A DNA stretch of 41,327 nucleotides from Candidatus Brocadiaceae bacterium (GCA_003551565.1 PUMZ01000378.1:1-41327); one strand, 5' to 3'; numbered from the stretch's first letter, positions 28,176 to 36,661 are shown. The notes: generated by a model from the sequence alone, not told the origin. Numbers and translations: made by a program.

Positions 28176-30170
28176 CTATTCCTCCAGATCCAGCCATTTG
28201 ATCTGGTCGGGAGTCAGTTCGATATCCAGCGCATTAAAGCATGAAAGTGTCTCAAAAACGGACTTTGGTCCGATGAGGGGGAAGGTGGGGAAGGGCTGAC
28301 AGAGGACATAAGCGAGCGCAATATTGATCGTTTCCACCTCCATCTCGGAGGCAAGGCGCCGCGCACGTTCCAGCCTTTGAAAATTGTCATCGCTGTACCA
28401 GCATCGCACCATATCTTTATTGCCGGTATTCCCGGGATCGCCCACGGCATAAAAGCCCTGGGCCTGGCTGGACCACGGCATCAGAGGCATCTGGTTATCT
28501 TCCAGCCATCTGCGCCATTCGTTGCTGCTGGAAGCCATACATCCTTTCCATGGCGGCTGAAGCATGCGGGCGAGGCTGAAGTTATTGCTTATTGCGGAAA
28601 ACCCCTTGAGGCCGTTCGAGCTTGCATACCTGTTGAGCTCTTCGATTCGATCGATGCTCCAGTTCGAACCGCCGAAGGCATGGATTCGCCCGGCGTCATA
28701 ATGTTCGTTGAGGACGTCGGCAAATTCGTCCACGGGCACATCCGGGTTGTCACGGTGCAGCATATAAATATCGATGTAATCGGTTTGCAACCTTTCAAGG
28801 CTTTCCATGAGCTGATCGGTCAGAGATTGAGGATTACAATGCGGCGTATGGGCGCCTTTGTCCAGCAATACAACGTTGTCGCGCAGTTTCCGCATCCGAA
28901 TCCAGCGCCCGAGCTCTCGTTCGCACGCGCCGCCGCCATAGATGAAGGCACTGTCGAAACAATTACCGCCCCGCTCGTAATAATCATCGAACATCGCATT
29001 GGCAAAGTTCTGTCCGAAAACCTTATCCACTCCCATCACAAGCCGGGATATTTTCTTATCAATCCCTTCTATTTCCCCATACAGCATGCCGGCGTCCCTG
29101 CGGGGTGCCGGAGGCGTGCCGGTGGCCGGCGGAATCTCGCCTTCAGGTCGCTCGCTGTTGTAAAGGAATCCGAACGAATCACGCCAGGCATCGAGCGTTT
29201 TCATGTTGCCGAGCGTATCGTCCCAGCTCATGGCGGGAGAGGGCGCCTGGCGCCTCTCAACGTTTTCGGCGAGGGTGTCGGCCTCAATGCCGTATAACGG
29301 CCTGTCGGGTTGCACAGTTATTTCTTCTTCCTTCCCCCCCTTATGAAGCAGAATCGCGGACGATTCGCCTTCAATGCCCGGCGTCCACGGCAGGGGGACC
29401 ACGATATCCCCTTCCGTGCCATATATCCGGCAGATATTATCCTGGTTTACGCCGATTCCGCAGGATACCTGGGCGATGACGTCATTGGGAAAGTGCAGCA
29501 CCGCCGCCGCATAATCGTCCACACCCGTTTCACAGAGGTGCCCCGTTCCTTTCACATCCACCGGATCGAGAAAGGCTTTCCCTGCCGCAGATCCGGCTAT
29601 AAGACGAGCCATGGAGACAGGATAACATCCCACGTCAAGTATGCCTCCTCCTCCGAGCTCGTTGTTATACAATCTGCTGTCGGGATTAAATCCGGCATGG
29701 AAGCTGAACGAAGCCTGTATAACTTTCACCTCGCCAATGGCCCCTTCGCCTATCAATTCAACGGTTTTTGCCGTTTGGGGATGGCAGCGGTACATGAAAG
29801 CTTCCATCAGAGACACATCATTCTCCTTCGCGGCTGCCACAACCCGCATGGCTTCGGGGTAGTTGATGGCAAGGGGTTTCTCGCACAGGATGTGTTTGCC
29901 GGCACGAGCGGATTGTATCGCCCACCGGGCGTGGAAAGGATGGGGCGTAGAAATATACACCGCATCCACTTCGGGATCACCGAGCAAATCTTCATAATTT
30001 CCGTAACTCCCCGGTATGTCGAATTCGCGGGCGAAATTCTCCGCTTTCTCCTTTGACCGGCTGCCGATTGCAATGACATCACAATGGTAGGACCCTTGCA
30101 CTCCCAGAACAAATTTTTTCGCGATATTTCCCGCACCCAATATCCCCCACCGCAATTTCTCGCTCTTCAT
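28176..30170 (-). CDS. Fusion protein: N-terminal Gfo/Idh/MocA oxidoreductase and C-terminal aldo/keto reductase
   Basis: LRWGILGAGNIAKKF, AGKHILCEKPLAINYPEA, GGGGILDVGCYPV (Gfo/Idh/MocA) continuing in one frame to NCFDSAFIYGGGACERELGRWI, YIDIYMLHRDNPDVPVDEF, GRIHAFGGSNWS (AKR). Confidence 0.92.
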   Translation of the reverse strand: MKSEKLRWGILGAGNIAKKFVLGVQGSYHCDVIAIGSRSKEKAENFAREFDIPGSYGNYEDLLGDPEVDAVYISTPHPFHARWAIQSARAGKHILCEKPLAINYPEAMRVVAAAKENDVSLMEAFMYRCHPQTAKTVELIGEGAIGEVKVIQASFSFHAGFNPDSRLYNNELGGGGILDVGCYPVSMARLIAGSAAGKAFLDPVDVKGTGHLCETGVDDYAAAVLHFPNDVIAQVSCGIGVNQDNICRIYGTEGDIVVPLPWTPGIEGESSAILLHKGGKEEEITVQPDRPLYGIEADTLAENVERRQAPSPAMSWDDTLGNMKTLDAWRDSFGFLYNSERPEGEIPPATGTPPAPRRDAGMLYGEIEGIDKKISRLVMGVDKVFGQNFANAMFDDYYERGGNCFDSAFIYGGGACERELGRWIRMRKLRDNVVLLDKGAHTPHCNPQSLTDQLMESLERLQTDYIDIYMLHRDNPDVPVDEFADVLNEHYDAGRIHAFGGSNWSIDRIEELNRYASSNGLKGFSAISNNFSLARMLQPPWKGCMASSSNEWRRWLEDNQMPLMPWSSQAQGFYAVGDPGNTGNKDMVRCWYSDDNFQRLERARRLASEMEVETINIALAYVLCQPFPTFPLIGPKSVFETLSCFNALDIELTPDQIKWLDLEE

Positions 30171-30413
30171 GGCGTTCCTCCGGTTTTCTGAAGCAAAGGT
30201 TTTTGTCATAGGAAAGATGGCGGCATCCCAATGAACATCTGCTTTTTGAATGCGACTGTTTTTAAAAAGGCAAAGCCAGAATGACTCGCCATGGTAATTT
30301 TAAGGGAATGCCTGCTTTTTGGCAAGCAATGATCGAAAAATGTGGACGATCCGTTTGCGTGGTGTCGTTGAACACCACGGGCAATAGATGTTGGAAGCAG
30401 GTTGTACCGGATT

Positions 30414-30695
30414 TCATGAGGCGTCCATAAACTCTGCTGCCCGCTGCTTCCATCGCTCAAGCTCCTCGTGATCGAGGCTGTAGTGGACATAATACCCCCG
30501 TTTTTCGTCCGAAACGATGCCGGCATCCCGTAATATTCTCAGGTGTTGTGAGACCGCCGCCGGTGTAATGTCCAGCCTGCGGGCCAGTGCGTTGACACAG
30601 AGCGGGCCGCTTTTCAGCGATTGTATAATCCGCACCCGCGTGTCCACGGACAGAACTTTGAATATTCTCGATAATTCCCGTACATTATCAGCCAT
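30414..30695 (-). CDS. ArsR-family winged-helix transcriptional regulator
   Basis: IFKVLSVDTRVRIIQSLKSGPLCVNALARRLDITPAAVSQHLRILRDAGIVSDEKRGYYVHYSL. Confidence 0.9.
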   Translation of the reverse strand: MADNVRELSRIFKVLSVDTRVRIIQSLKSGPLCVNALARRLDITPAAVSQHLRILRDAGIVSDEKRGYYVHYSLDHEELERWKQRAAEFMDAS

Positions 30696-30722
30696 GGATT
30701 TTCTCCTCACGGTCAGGTGCAT

Positions 30723-30756
30723 AACGCTTTTTCAAGGAGGACCTTGAAAAAGTGTT
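30723..30756. promoter_or_regulatory. Candidate ArsR operator: long near-perfect inverted repeat
   Basis: AACGCTTTTTCAAGG-AGGA-CCTTGAAAAAGTGTT, 14/15 paired including an 11-bp perfect block, 28 nt upstream of the ArsR start. Confidence 0.6.
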
Positions 30757-30985
30757 AATACAAGGGACAAAAACAAAGGGCAAAAGAATTTATTTTTTGA
30801 GCACATATCAATTTGCTAACGATCTGAATATAAAGCACCTGCGCACATGCTATCGCAGCCCCGGGGGTGTTGTCAACTTTGATCACCTGGCATTTCACAA
30901 ACCAGCGAGGGTGCGAGCACAGAAAATGCAACAATCAAGGCCGGGATTGTTCATGGAAACACCGGGATAAAGTAAAAAAGGGGTA

Positions 30986-31015
30986 TTGCTTGTTCCTTCC
31001 AAATATTGCTATAAT
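30986..31015 (+). promoter_or_regulatory. Putative sigma70-type promoter for the Lrp-like gene
   Basis: TTGCTT - 18 nt - TATAAT, 51 nt upstream of ATG 31067. Confidence 0.55.
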
Positions 31016-31066
31016 GTTAGACAATGTGAACGTTTCATGGAATCTTGAACAGTCAGGAGGCTGAAT

Positions 31067-31345
31067 ATGGTAACAGCATTTGTTCTCATCAATGCAAGGC
31101 GCGACATGATTGGTGAGACCGCAGAAGCCCTCGAAAATCTCGATGGGATGAGTGAAGTATACTCTATTGCCGGAAAATATGACCTTATTGCCATTATACG
31201 AGTTGAATCCAACGAAAAACTGGCGGAGCTTGTGACCGGTCATATGCTGAAAATGGAAGGGATTGAAAAAACCGAAACCATGATGGCTTTTAAAACTTAC
31301 AGTCAATACGATCTGGAACGCATGTTTTCAATAGGACTGGACTGA
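31067..31345 (+). CDS. Stand-alone Lrp/AsnC effector-binding (RAM) domain protein
   Basis: 92 aa: VTAFVLINARRDMIGETAEALENLDGMSEVYSIAGKYDLIAIIRVESNEKLAELVTGHMLKMEGIEKTETMMAFKTY; no HTH. Confidence 0.88.
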   Translation: MVTAFVLINARRDMIGETAEALENLDGMSEVYSIAGKYDLIAIIRVESNEKLAELVTGHMLKMEGIEKTETMMAFKTYSQYDLERMFSIGLD

Positions 31346-31437
31346 ATCGTGGCGGGGATTGGCTCTGCGGGAGGGCCTTGCGGTTGGAAGGTTGTGACTT
31401 CAAAGCAATCCGTGAAGATTCCGAAGTGCTATCCCGC

Positions 31438-32052
31438 TTATTTCTGCTCCACACGTGTGAAACACGGTATGCACAGGATGCGGCCGTCAAAATGTCTCAC
31501 CCTGGATTCCATCACTGTTTCGCAGCAATCTTCGCATGCCATACTGTTGAGTATTCTGGCCGGATTGGGCGCCTGGAAGTGCGGTGGCTTGACTTCAAAA
31601 ATGTTCCCCAGCGATGCTCCCATTAATTGTACGCGCATCTCCTCACGGATTTTTTGAATTCGCTCTTTCTGCCGTTTCGGCCCGGGGCCGCCGGAGGATT
31701 CCGCACCGATCTTCTTCATTTCGGCCCGTTCTTTTTCCAGAAAATGCGGCCGAACTGCCGCGCGCAAAGCGTCGCCGGAACGCCGATGGAAAAACGAAAA
31801 AGCGTTCTTCCCGAAGTCGCGATGTATCAGGTTGCCTTTTCCAAACGTGCAGCCTGTGAGAACCTGGATGGCATCCACTGCACACATGTCGGTCTCGGTC
31901 ACGCAAACAACCGGATTCTCATCGGAATGCATCCCCAGTTTTCCCAGACATAACTCCGAAGCCCGCAGGCCGATCCACAGCCCCGGACAGGTGTGTCCGT
32001 GGAACTCCACAGCCTTTTTTATCTTCTCCTCATGAATATTGGCAGTCATCAC
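31438..32052 (-). CDS. FmdE family protein with C-terminal Cys-rich zinc-ribbon-like motif
   Basis: KAVEFHGHTCPGLWIGLRASELCL, VTETDMCAVDAIQVLTGCTFGKGNLIHRDFGKNAFSFF; C-terminal CEDCCETVMESRVRHFDGRILCIPC. Confidence 0.9.
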   Translation of the reverse strand: MMTANIHEEKIKKAVEFHGHTCPGLWIGLRASELCLGKLGMHSDENPVVCVTETDMCAVDAIQVLTGCTFGKGNLIHRDFGKNAFSFFHRRSGDALRAAVRPHFLEKERAEMKKIGAESSGGPGPKRQKERIQKIREEMRVQLMGASLGNIFEVKPPHFQAPNPARILNSMACEDCCETVMESRVRHFDGRILCIPCFTRVEQK

Positions 32053-32091
32053 CGGCTCCTTATTGAAAAGTTTTTAGGTTTCCGTAATACC

Positions 32092-32847
32092 TCAGTCTTC
32101 CGGCACGATCACGGGAAATCCCTCGCACTGCATTACCTTGACGTCCACTCCGTAAGCTTCTTTAATCATGGGCGCTCTTATCTGTTCGCAGGCGCCTTCG
32201 GCGTAGATCGCTCCGTCTTTCAGAAGGAGGAAGCGGTCGGCGAAACGCATCGCCAGATTCAGGTCGTGCATGGTCATAATTGCCCCGACTCTGTGGGTCG
32301 CTATGACGTCCTTGATTGTTTTCATGATATCGATCTGATTCTTGAGATCGAGGTTGCTGGTCGGCTCATCCAGCAGCATGACGGTGGGTTCCTGGACCAG
32401 AGCGCGGGCGATGCCGACTTTCTGGAGCTCTCCGCTGCTGATCCGGTCGGTATACCTTAAGGCGAGCTGTTGGAGTCCGAGTTTCCTGATCATTGCATCG
32501 ACCAGTGCGAGGTCCTTATCGCCGATCCGCCATCCCATATGCGGCTTGCGCCCGAGCAGTATGGAATCGAAAGCGGTAAGGCGCGCCGGTTCCGGTTTCT
32601 GGGCGACATAGGCTATTTTGCGTGCTATGGCGCCGGCATCGAGTTTGATAACATCTTCGCCTTCCACCAGCACCGAACCCGATGCGGGGCGGAGTATTCC
32701 ATTGATACACCGGAGCAGCGTCGTCTTGCCCGCACCGTTGGGACCCAGCACGGCGAGGAGTTCATGCCTGCGCAGAGAAAAATCTATGTCTCTGAAGACA
32801 CAGTGACTTCCATAGCTTGCTGCGAGCGATTGGATTTCGAGGATCAT
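32092..32847 (-). CDS. ABC transporter ATP-binding protein, FecE/BtuD-like
   Basis: Walker A GPNGAGKTTLL; signature ISSGELQKVGIARALVQEPTVMLLDEPTSNLDL; start overlaps the permease stop (ATGA). Confidence 0.95.
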   Translation of the reverse strand: MILEIQSLAASYGSHCVFRDIDFSLRRHELLAVLGPNGAGKTTLLRCINGILRPASGSVLVEGEDVIKLDAGAIARKIAYVAQKPEPARLTAFDSILLGRKPHMGWRIGDKDLALVDAMIRKLGLQQLALRYTDRISSGELQKVGIARALVQEPTVMLLDEPTSNLDLKNQIDIMKTIKDVIATHRVGAIMTMHDLNLAMRFADRFLLLKDGAIYAEGACEQIRAPMIKEAYGVDVKVMQCEGFPVIVPED

Positions 32848-33941
32848 CGACGGTACCCGCGGATTATCAACATGATAAATACCGGTGCGCCAAGGAATGC
32901 GGTCAGAATGGAAACCGGCAGAGAATGCGGCGACATGACCATGCGCGCGGCGGTATCGGAGGCAAGAAGCAGTGCTGCACCGGTCAGGCAGCTTGCCGGC
33001 ATGAGGAACCGGTGATCGTCTCCCACGATACGCCGCACCATATGCGGACAAACGAGACCTACGAAGCCTATAAGACCAAGAATCGCCACAACACAGGCGG
33101 TGACTAAAGAGGCCACCAGCATACCCATAAGCCTGACACGCGACACGTTGACTCCGAGCCCGCGTGCGGTCTCATCCCCGGCATCTATCGCATTGTAATT
33201 CCAGTTATTGGCTATAAAATACAGACAGGATCCGGCGACCACCGCTGCGAGGAACCCTATCTCGCTCCAGGAAGCTCTGGCAAGGTCACCGAAGGTCCAG
33301 AAAACCATTGCCGCCAGCTGGACATCATCGGCAAAATATTGCATGAACATGGTGGCGGCGGTGAAAAGCGATCCAAGCGCCACTCCGGTCAGCACCATCA
33401 CTTCGGGCGTAGCTCCTCGCAGTCGTGATACGGCGATAATAACAAAGGCTGCGCCCACGCAGCACAGGAAGGCAAATAACGCGGTAATGTACTGGTTGTT
33501 AAGGATGACAGCGCCGCCGTTGCCGCTGGCCATAGCGCCGGTTCCCAGGATCATCACGGCAAAAGCAGCGCCGAATGCGGCCGCATTGGACATCCCGAGT
33601 GTGAAGGGAGAGCCCAGCGGATTGCGCAATATCGACTGCATGGCTGCACCGGCTGCGGCAAGCCCCGCTCCCGCAAGAACGGCGGTCATCGCCTGAGGAA
33701 GGCGTATGTTCCAGATTATGCCGGCCGCCCGAGGGTCGGCCGGAAGGCCGGCTATTGCCCGCAATGTCTGTCCCAGCGGGATATTGACCGGTCCGATCGC
33801 CACTGCCGCCACCCAAAGTATCGTTGTCGCCAGCAACAGAATAAGCAAAAAAGCGAGCTTGTTGTGGATGTAGGACGTGTAACCGCGCGGTATTTTTCCG
33901 TTGTTAAAATGAGTCAATATTTTCCCTTCCCAACTGTTCAA
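32844..33941 (-). CDS. FecCD-family ABC transporter permease
   Basis: LAGAGLAAAGAAMQSILRNPLGSPFTLGMSNAAAFGAA; GFVGLVCPHMVRRIVGDDHRFLMPASCLTGAALLLASDTAARM. Confidence 0.94.
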   Translation of the reverse strand: MNSWEGKILTHFNNGKIPRGYTSYIHNKLAFLLILLLATTILWVAAVAIGPVNIPLGQTLRAIAGLPADPRAAGIIWNIRLPQAMTAVLAGAGLAAAGAAMQSILRNPLGSPFTLGMSNAAAFGAAFAVMILGTGAMASGNGGAVILNNQYITALFAFLCCVGAAFVIIAVSRLRGATPEVMVLTGVALGSLFTAATMFMQYFADDVQLAAMVFWTFGDLARASWSEIGFLAAVVAGSCLYFIANNWNYNAIDAGDETARGLGVNVSRVRLMGMLVASLVTACVVAILGLIGFVGLVCPHMVRRIVGDDHRFLMPASCLTGAALLLASDTAARMVMSPHSLPVSILTAFLGAPVFIMLIIRGYRR

Positions 33942-35079
33942 ACAGCCTGCCGCCGAAAGCGGCGTTCATCTCCCGGAAAACAGAATCGCCCAGCAGAAAC
34001 CTGTATATTTCATCGGCTTTGGCGACCGGGTCAACATCAGAAAAACCATCGGGATAAAGCACAGAACCGACGAAGTAGGCGTTGGCAAAGATCGATCCGA
34101 AGTTGGCGTGATACGAATTGTACGGTATGACACCATAAACCCGTCCCTGCCGCACCGCCTGCAGGTTGCGGTAGGCCCTTTCGGTCCTGATTTCATGAAG
34201 GGCGCCGGCCCCGTCCCCGAGCCAAATTGTTGACAGATCCAGAAACACCACCTCCGGATCCCATTCGATCAGCTTTTCTCTGGCGACCATTGCATGCGAT
34301 ATCCTGCTCCCATCCGCCAGTGCGCCGGCGACGTTATCGGCGCCTGTGAACTCGAACGGCGGATACCTCGGTTCGGTCGAATGAAAACCATGAGGCCCCC
34401 TCATAGCGATGCCGCCCACGTAGCAGGTGGGTCCCGCAGATCCTGTTTGGGGGGACGTGCGTTTGCCGAGGTCATCCACCATGTTGTCGAAAAAATCAAT
34501 AATTTCTTCAGCCCGCTGTTCGCGTCCGACAACCGCACCTGCAATACGCAGGGCCTGGTCCAAATCGCTGCGGGCATTGATCAGGTTCCCGTAGCGGACC
34601 ACAACCACCGGTATCCCCGTTTTCCTTTCCAGCCGATCGGGCGGATCCCCGCCCGCCATCTCCGTCCGCAATATGACCTGCGGCGCCGGATTCAGCGACA
34701 GTATGCGTTCCGGGTTGTCGTATCCCCTGAATTCTCCGAAAAGAGGCAGATCGGCAAATTGAGGATTGGCTATCGCATAAGGACGGGCATCGATTGCTGA
34801 GGTGCGTTTTTCTATACAGTCCACTCCCACGGCCTTTTCCTGAGCGTTCAGATAGGTCAGGAGCCGAAGTGCGCCTGCCCCGGAACATATCATATGCTCG
34901 ACGACCTCGGGAATAATGACTTCGCGTCCTGCGGCATCGGTTATGCGGCGTGCGTTATCTCCGGGGACAGGGTTGTCATTTATAGCGTAAACCATACCGC
35001 GTATTATAAAACCGGCCCCGGCAGCCAACAGCAAGCCGACAGCGATCATCATGATTTTGCATTTGGACGATGTGGACAT
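33904..35079 (-). CDS. ABC transporter substrate-binding protein, FecB/BtuF-like
   Basis: N-terminal membrane anchor; RRITDAAGREVIIPEVVEHMICSGAGALRLLTYL; NPERILSLNPAPQVIL; WDPEVVFLDLSTIW. Confidence 0.9.
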   Translation of the reverse strand: MSTSSKCKIMMIAVGLLLAAGAGFIIRGMVYAINDNPVPGDNARRITDAAGREVIIPEVVEHMICSGAGALRLLTYLNAQEKAVGVDCIEKRTSAIDARPYAIANPQFADLPLFGEFRGYDNPERILSLNPAPQVILRTEMAGGDPPDRLERKTGIPVVVVRYGNLINARSDLDQALRIAGAVVGREQRAEEIIDFFDNMVDDLGKRTSPQTGSAGPTCYVGGIAMRGPHGFHSTEPRYPPFEFTGADNVAGALADGSRISHAMVAREKLIEWDPEVVFLDLSTIWLGDGAGALHEIRTERAYRNLQAVRQGRVYGVIPYNSYHANFGSIFANAYFVGSVLYPDGFSDVDPVAKADEIYRFLLGDSVFREMNAAFGGRLFEQLGRENIDSF

Positions 35080-35254
35080 TTCAGTATATAAGTATATATA
35101 ATATATTGTTCAGCAGATTCCCGAAGGCGCGGTCCAGTGCATCTGCCTCTCCGGGCGTCAATCCCGCCGGACAATCGGGACATCTGTCGTTTCATCGCAT
35201 GGACGGAGAGGGTGACACAATGTTTAGAAGTGTAATATTTTTGGCGACCGAAGT

Positions 35255-35277
35255 CAAAGGCGTGCCTGCCGCCTTTG
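35255..35277 (-). other. Hairpin in the intergenic leader upstream of the ABC operon
   Basis: CAAAGGCG-TGCCTGC-CGCCTTTG, 8-bp perfect stem with 7-nt loop (plus-strand reading); adjoining GACTTCGGTC mini-hairpin on the minus strand. Confidence 0.45.
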
Positions 35278-35368
35278 CCCCCGCGGCATCACCTCCGGGA
35301 TCGCTGACAACGAACTCTTATTGCCCGCAGCCGTTCCGGCAGATTCATCCGGCCGGGAACCATTTCCG

Positions 35369-36106
35369 TTATTGTAACTGTTCCCCGCCTGCAAGCTTTT
35401 TCCCGGCAGTCGTCAGGAAGATTTTTTCGATCAGTTTCTGTTGTTCCTCCCCACCGGCGCCGGTATGTTCCTCGCAGAAGTCCACCAGCCTGTGCGCGTC
35501 CCACACGACCCTGAACTCCGGAGTTTCTTCCTCCTTCCCGCCGGGGCGGCCTGCTATAATGCGGCAAATGTGTTCAGTATCTTCTTCACTGAAATCAAAA
35601 TCTTCGAGCAGGCGGCGTGCCACAATCGGCCCTTCGGGTTCCTGACAGCGGGGCGCCCCGGAGCGGTGTTTTCTTTCGCCACCTCCTGTGCCTGTCCCGT
35701 GCAGGAGCGCAGCCGCGAGCACCACGCGTGGCGCGGCCTTTTCCTCTTGGAGGATCCTCTCCGCTTTCTCAAGCACCTTGATTGCATGGGATACACGCTC
35801 CGGATTGTCGCCGAACTCTTCCCCGATTTTATCCAGGAGTTTTTTCACCATCGGCTGCTCCTTGCCGGATTTCTGTCCGGCTGCAGCCGTCCGGGGATCG
35901 AAACCCAGGCACTCCCGGGCATACCGGCACCAACGGGCGCAACCGAGGCTGACAGAAGGGTTTGACACGCGGTCCCCACACCCGGGACATCTTCGCAAGG
36001 GTTCGGCTTTGAAAAACTCAAGCTCCCTGCCGCAGGATGCACAGTCGACGTCTATAATGTCCTCCGGCTTCCAGAACCGACGGTCCTGTCCGGGACACCT
36101 TCGCAT
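35369..36106 (-). CDS. HD-domain-like protein with N-terminal zinc-ribbon; HD metal ligands apparently lost
   Basis: MRRCPGQDRRFWKPEDIIDVDCASCGRELEFFKAEPLRRCPGCGDRV...LGCARWCRYARECLG; HD-like helices AALLHGTGTGGGERKHRSG, EHICRIIAGRPGG, FRVVWDAHRLVDF. Confidence 0.7.
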   Translation of the reverse strand: MRRCPGQDRRFWKPEDIIDVDCASCGRELEFFKAEPLRRCPGCGDRVSNPSVSLGCARWCRYARECLGFDPRTAAAGQKSGKEQPMVKKLLDKIGEEFGDNPERVSHAIKVLEKAERILQEEKAAPRVVLAAALLHGTGTGGGERKHRSGAPRCQEPEGPIVARRLLEDFDFSEEDTEHICRIIAGRPGGKEEETPEFRVVWDAHRLVDFCEEHTGAGGEEQQKLIEKIFLTTAGKKLAGGEQLQ

Positions 36107-36122
36107 GGGCTCCCCCTTCCAT

Positions 36123-36151
36123 TTGACAGCCTGTGCTAAAACGCATACTAT
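36123..36151 (+). promoter_or_regulatory. Putative sigma70-type promoter for the rrf2 gene
   Basis: Consensus TTGACA - 17 nt - TACTAT in the divergent intergenic region. Confidence 0.6.
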
Positions 36152-36205
36152 CGGACATACAAGATATATCAAATCCTATATGCTTTTTTTATTGTACCGG
36201 AAATT

Positions 36206-36661
36206 ATGGAAATTATCAAAAGGCATACCGATTATGCGCTCCGGGCGGCTGCACATCTGGCGGGGGCGGGGCAGAGGGCGCTTTCGACCTCTTCGCTGGC
36301 GGAGCAGGAAGGGGTGCCGGTGGCTTTTCTGAGGAAGATTATGCAGCGCCTGAAAAACGCCGGAATCGTTGAGTCGGTCAGGGGACCGGCGGGCGGATAC
36401 AGGCTGGCATGCAGCCCCGGAGATATTACGCTCAGAAACATAGTGACGGCAATTCAGGGGCCGATACATATGAATGCTTGTTTTAAGGAACCGCAGTTCT
36501 GCGAGTATTCAGGAGCGTGCGAGTTGCAGAATCTGCTCGGTGAAATCGACCGCGAACTGAAAATGCGTCTTGATAGCGTGACGCTGAAGACAATCGCAGA
36601 TCGGCTGGAGAGAAAAGACGCAAATGCCCTGCCGTCATCACCAGGCGGGATGGGAACGTGA
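36206..36661 (+). CDS. Rrf2-family transcriptional regulator, probably Fe-S cluster-binding
   Basis: HTDYALRAAAHLAGAG, VPVAFLRKIMQRLKNAGIVESVRGPAGGYRLA; three-Cys motif NACFKEPQFCEYSGACELQ. Confidence 0.93.
   Translation: MEIIKRHTDYALRAAAHLAGAGQRALSTSSLAEQEGVPVAFLRKIMQRLKNAGIVESVRGPAGGYRLACSPGDITLRNIVTAIQGPIHMNACFKEPQFCEYSGACELQNLLGEIDRELKMRLDSVTLKTIADRLERKDANALPSSPGGMGT

Noticed and set aside
35081-35184. Selenoprotein interpretation of the ATG-CGA-TGA frame
   Set aside because: No ribosome-binding site, no recognisable SECIS hairpin directly after UGA, and Sec at codon 3 would be atypical; kept only as a low-interest small-ORF observation.
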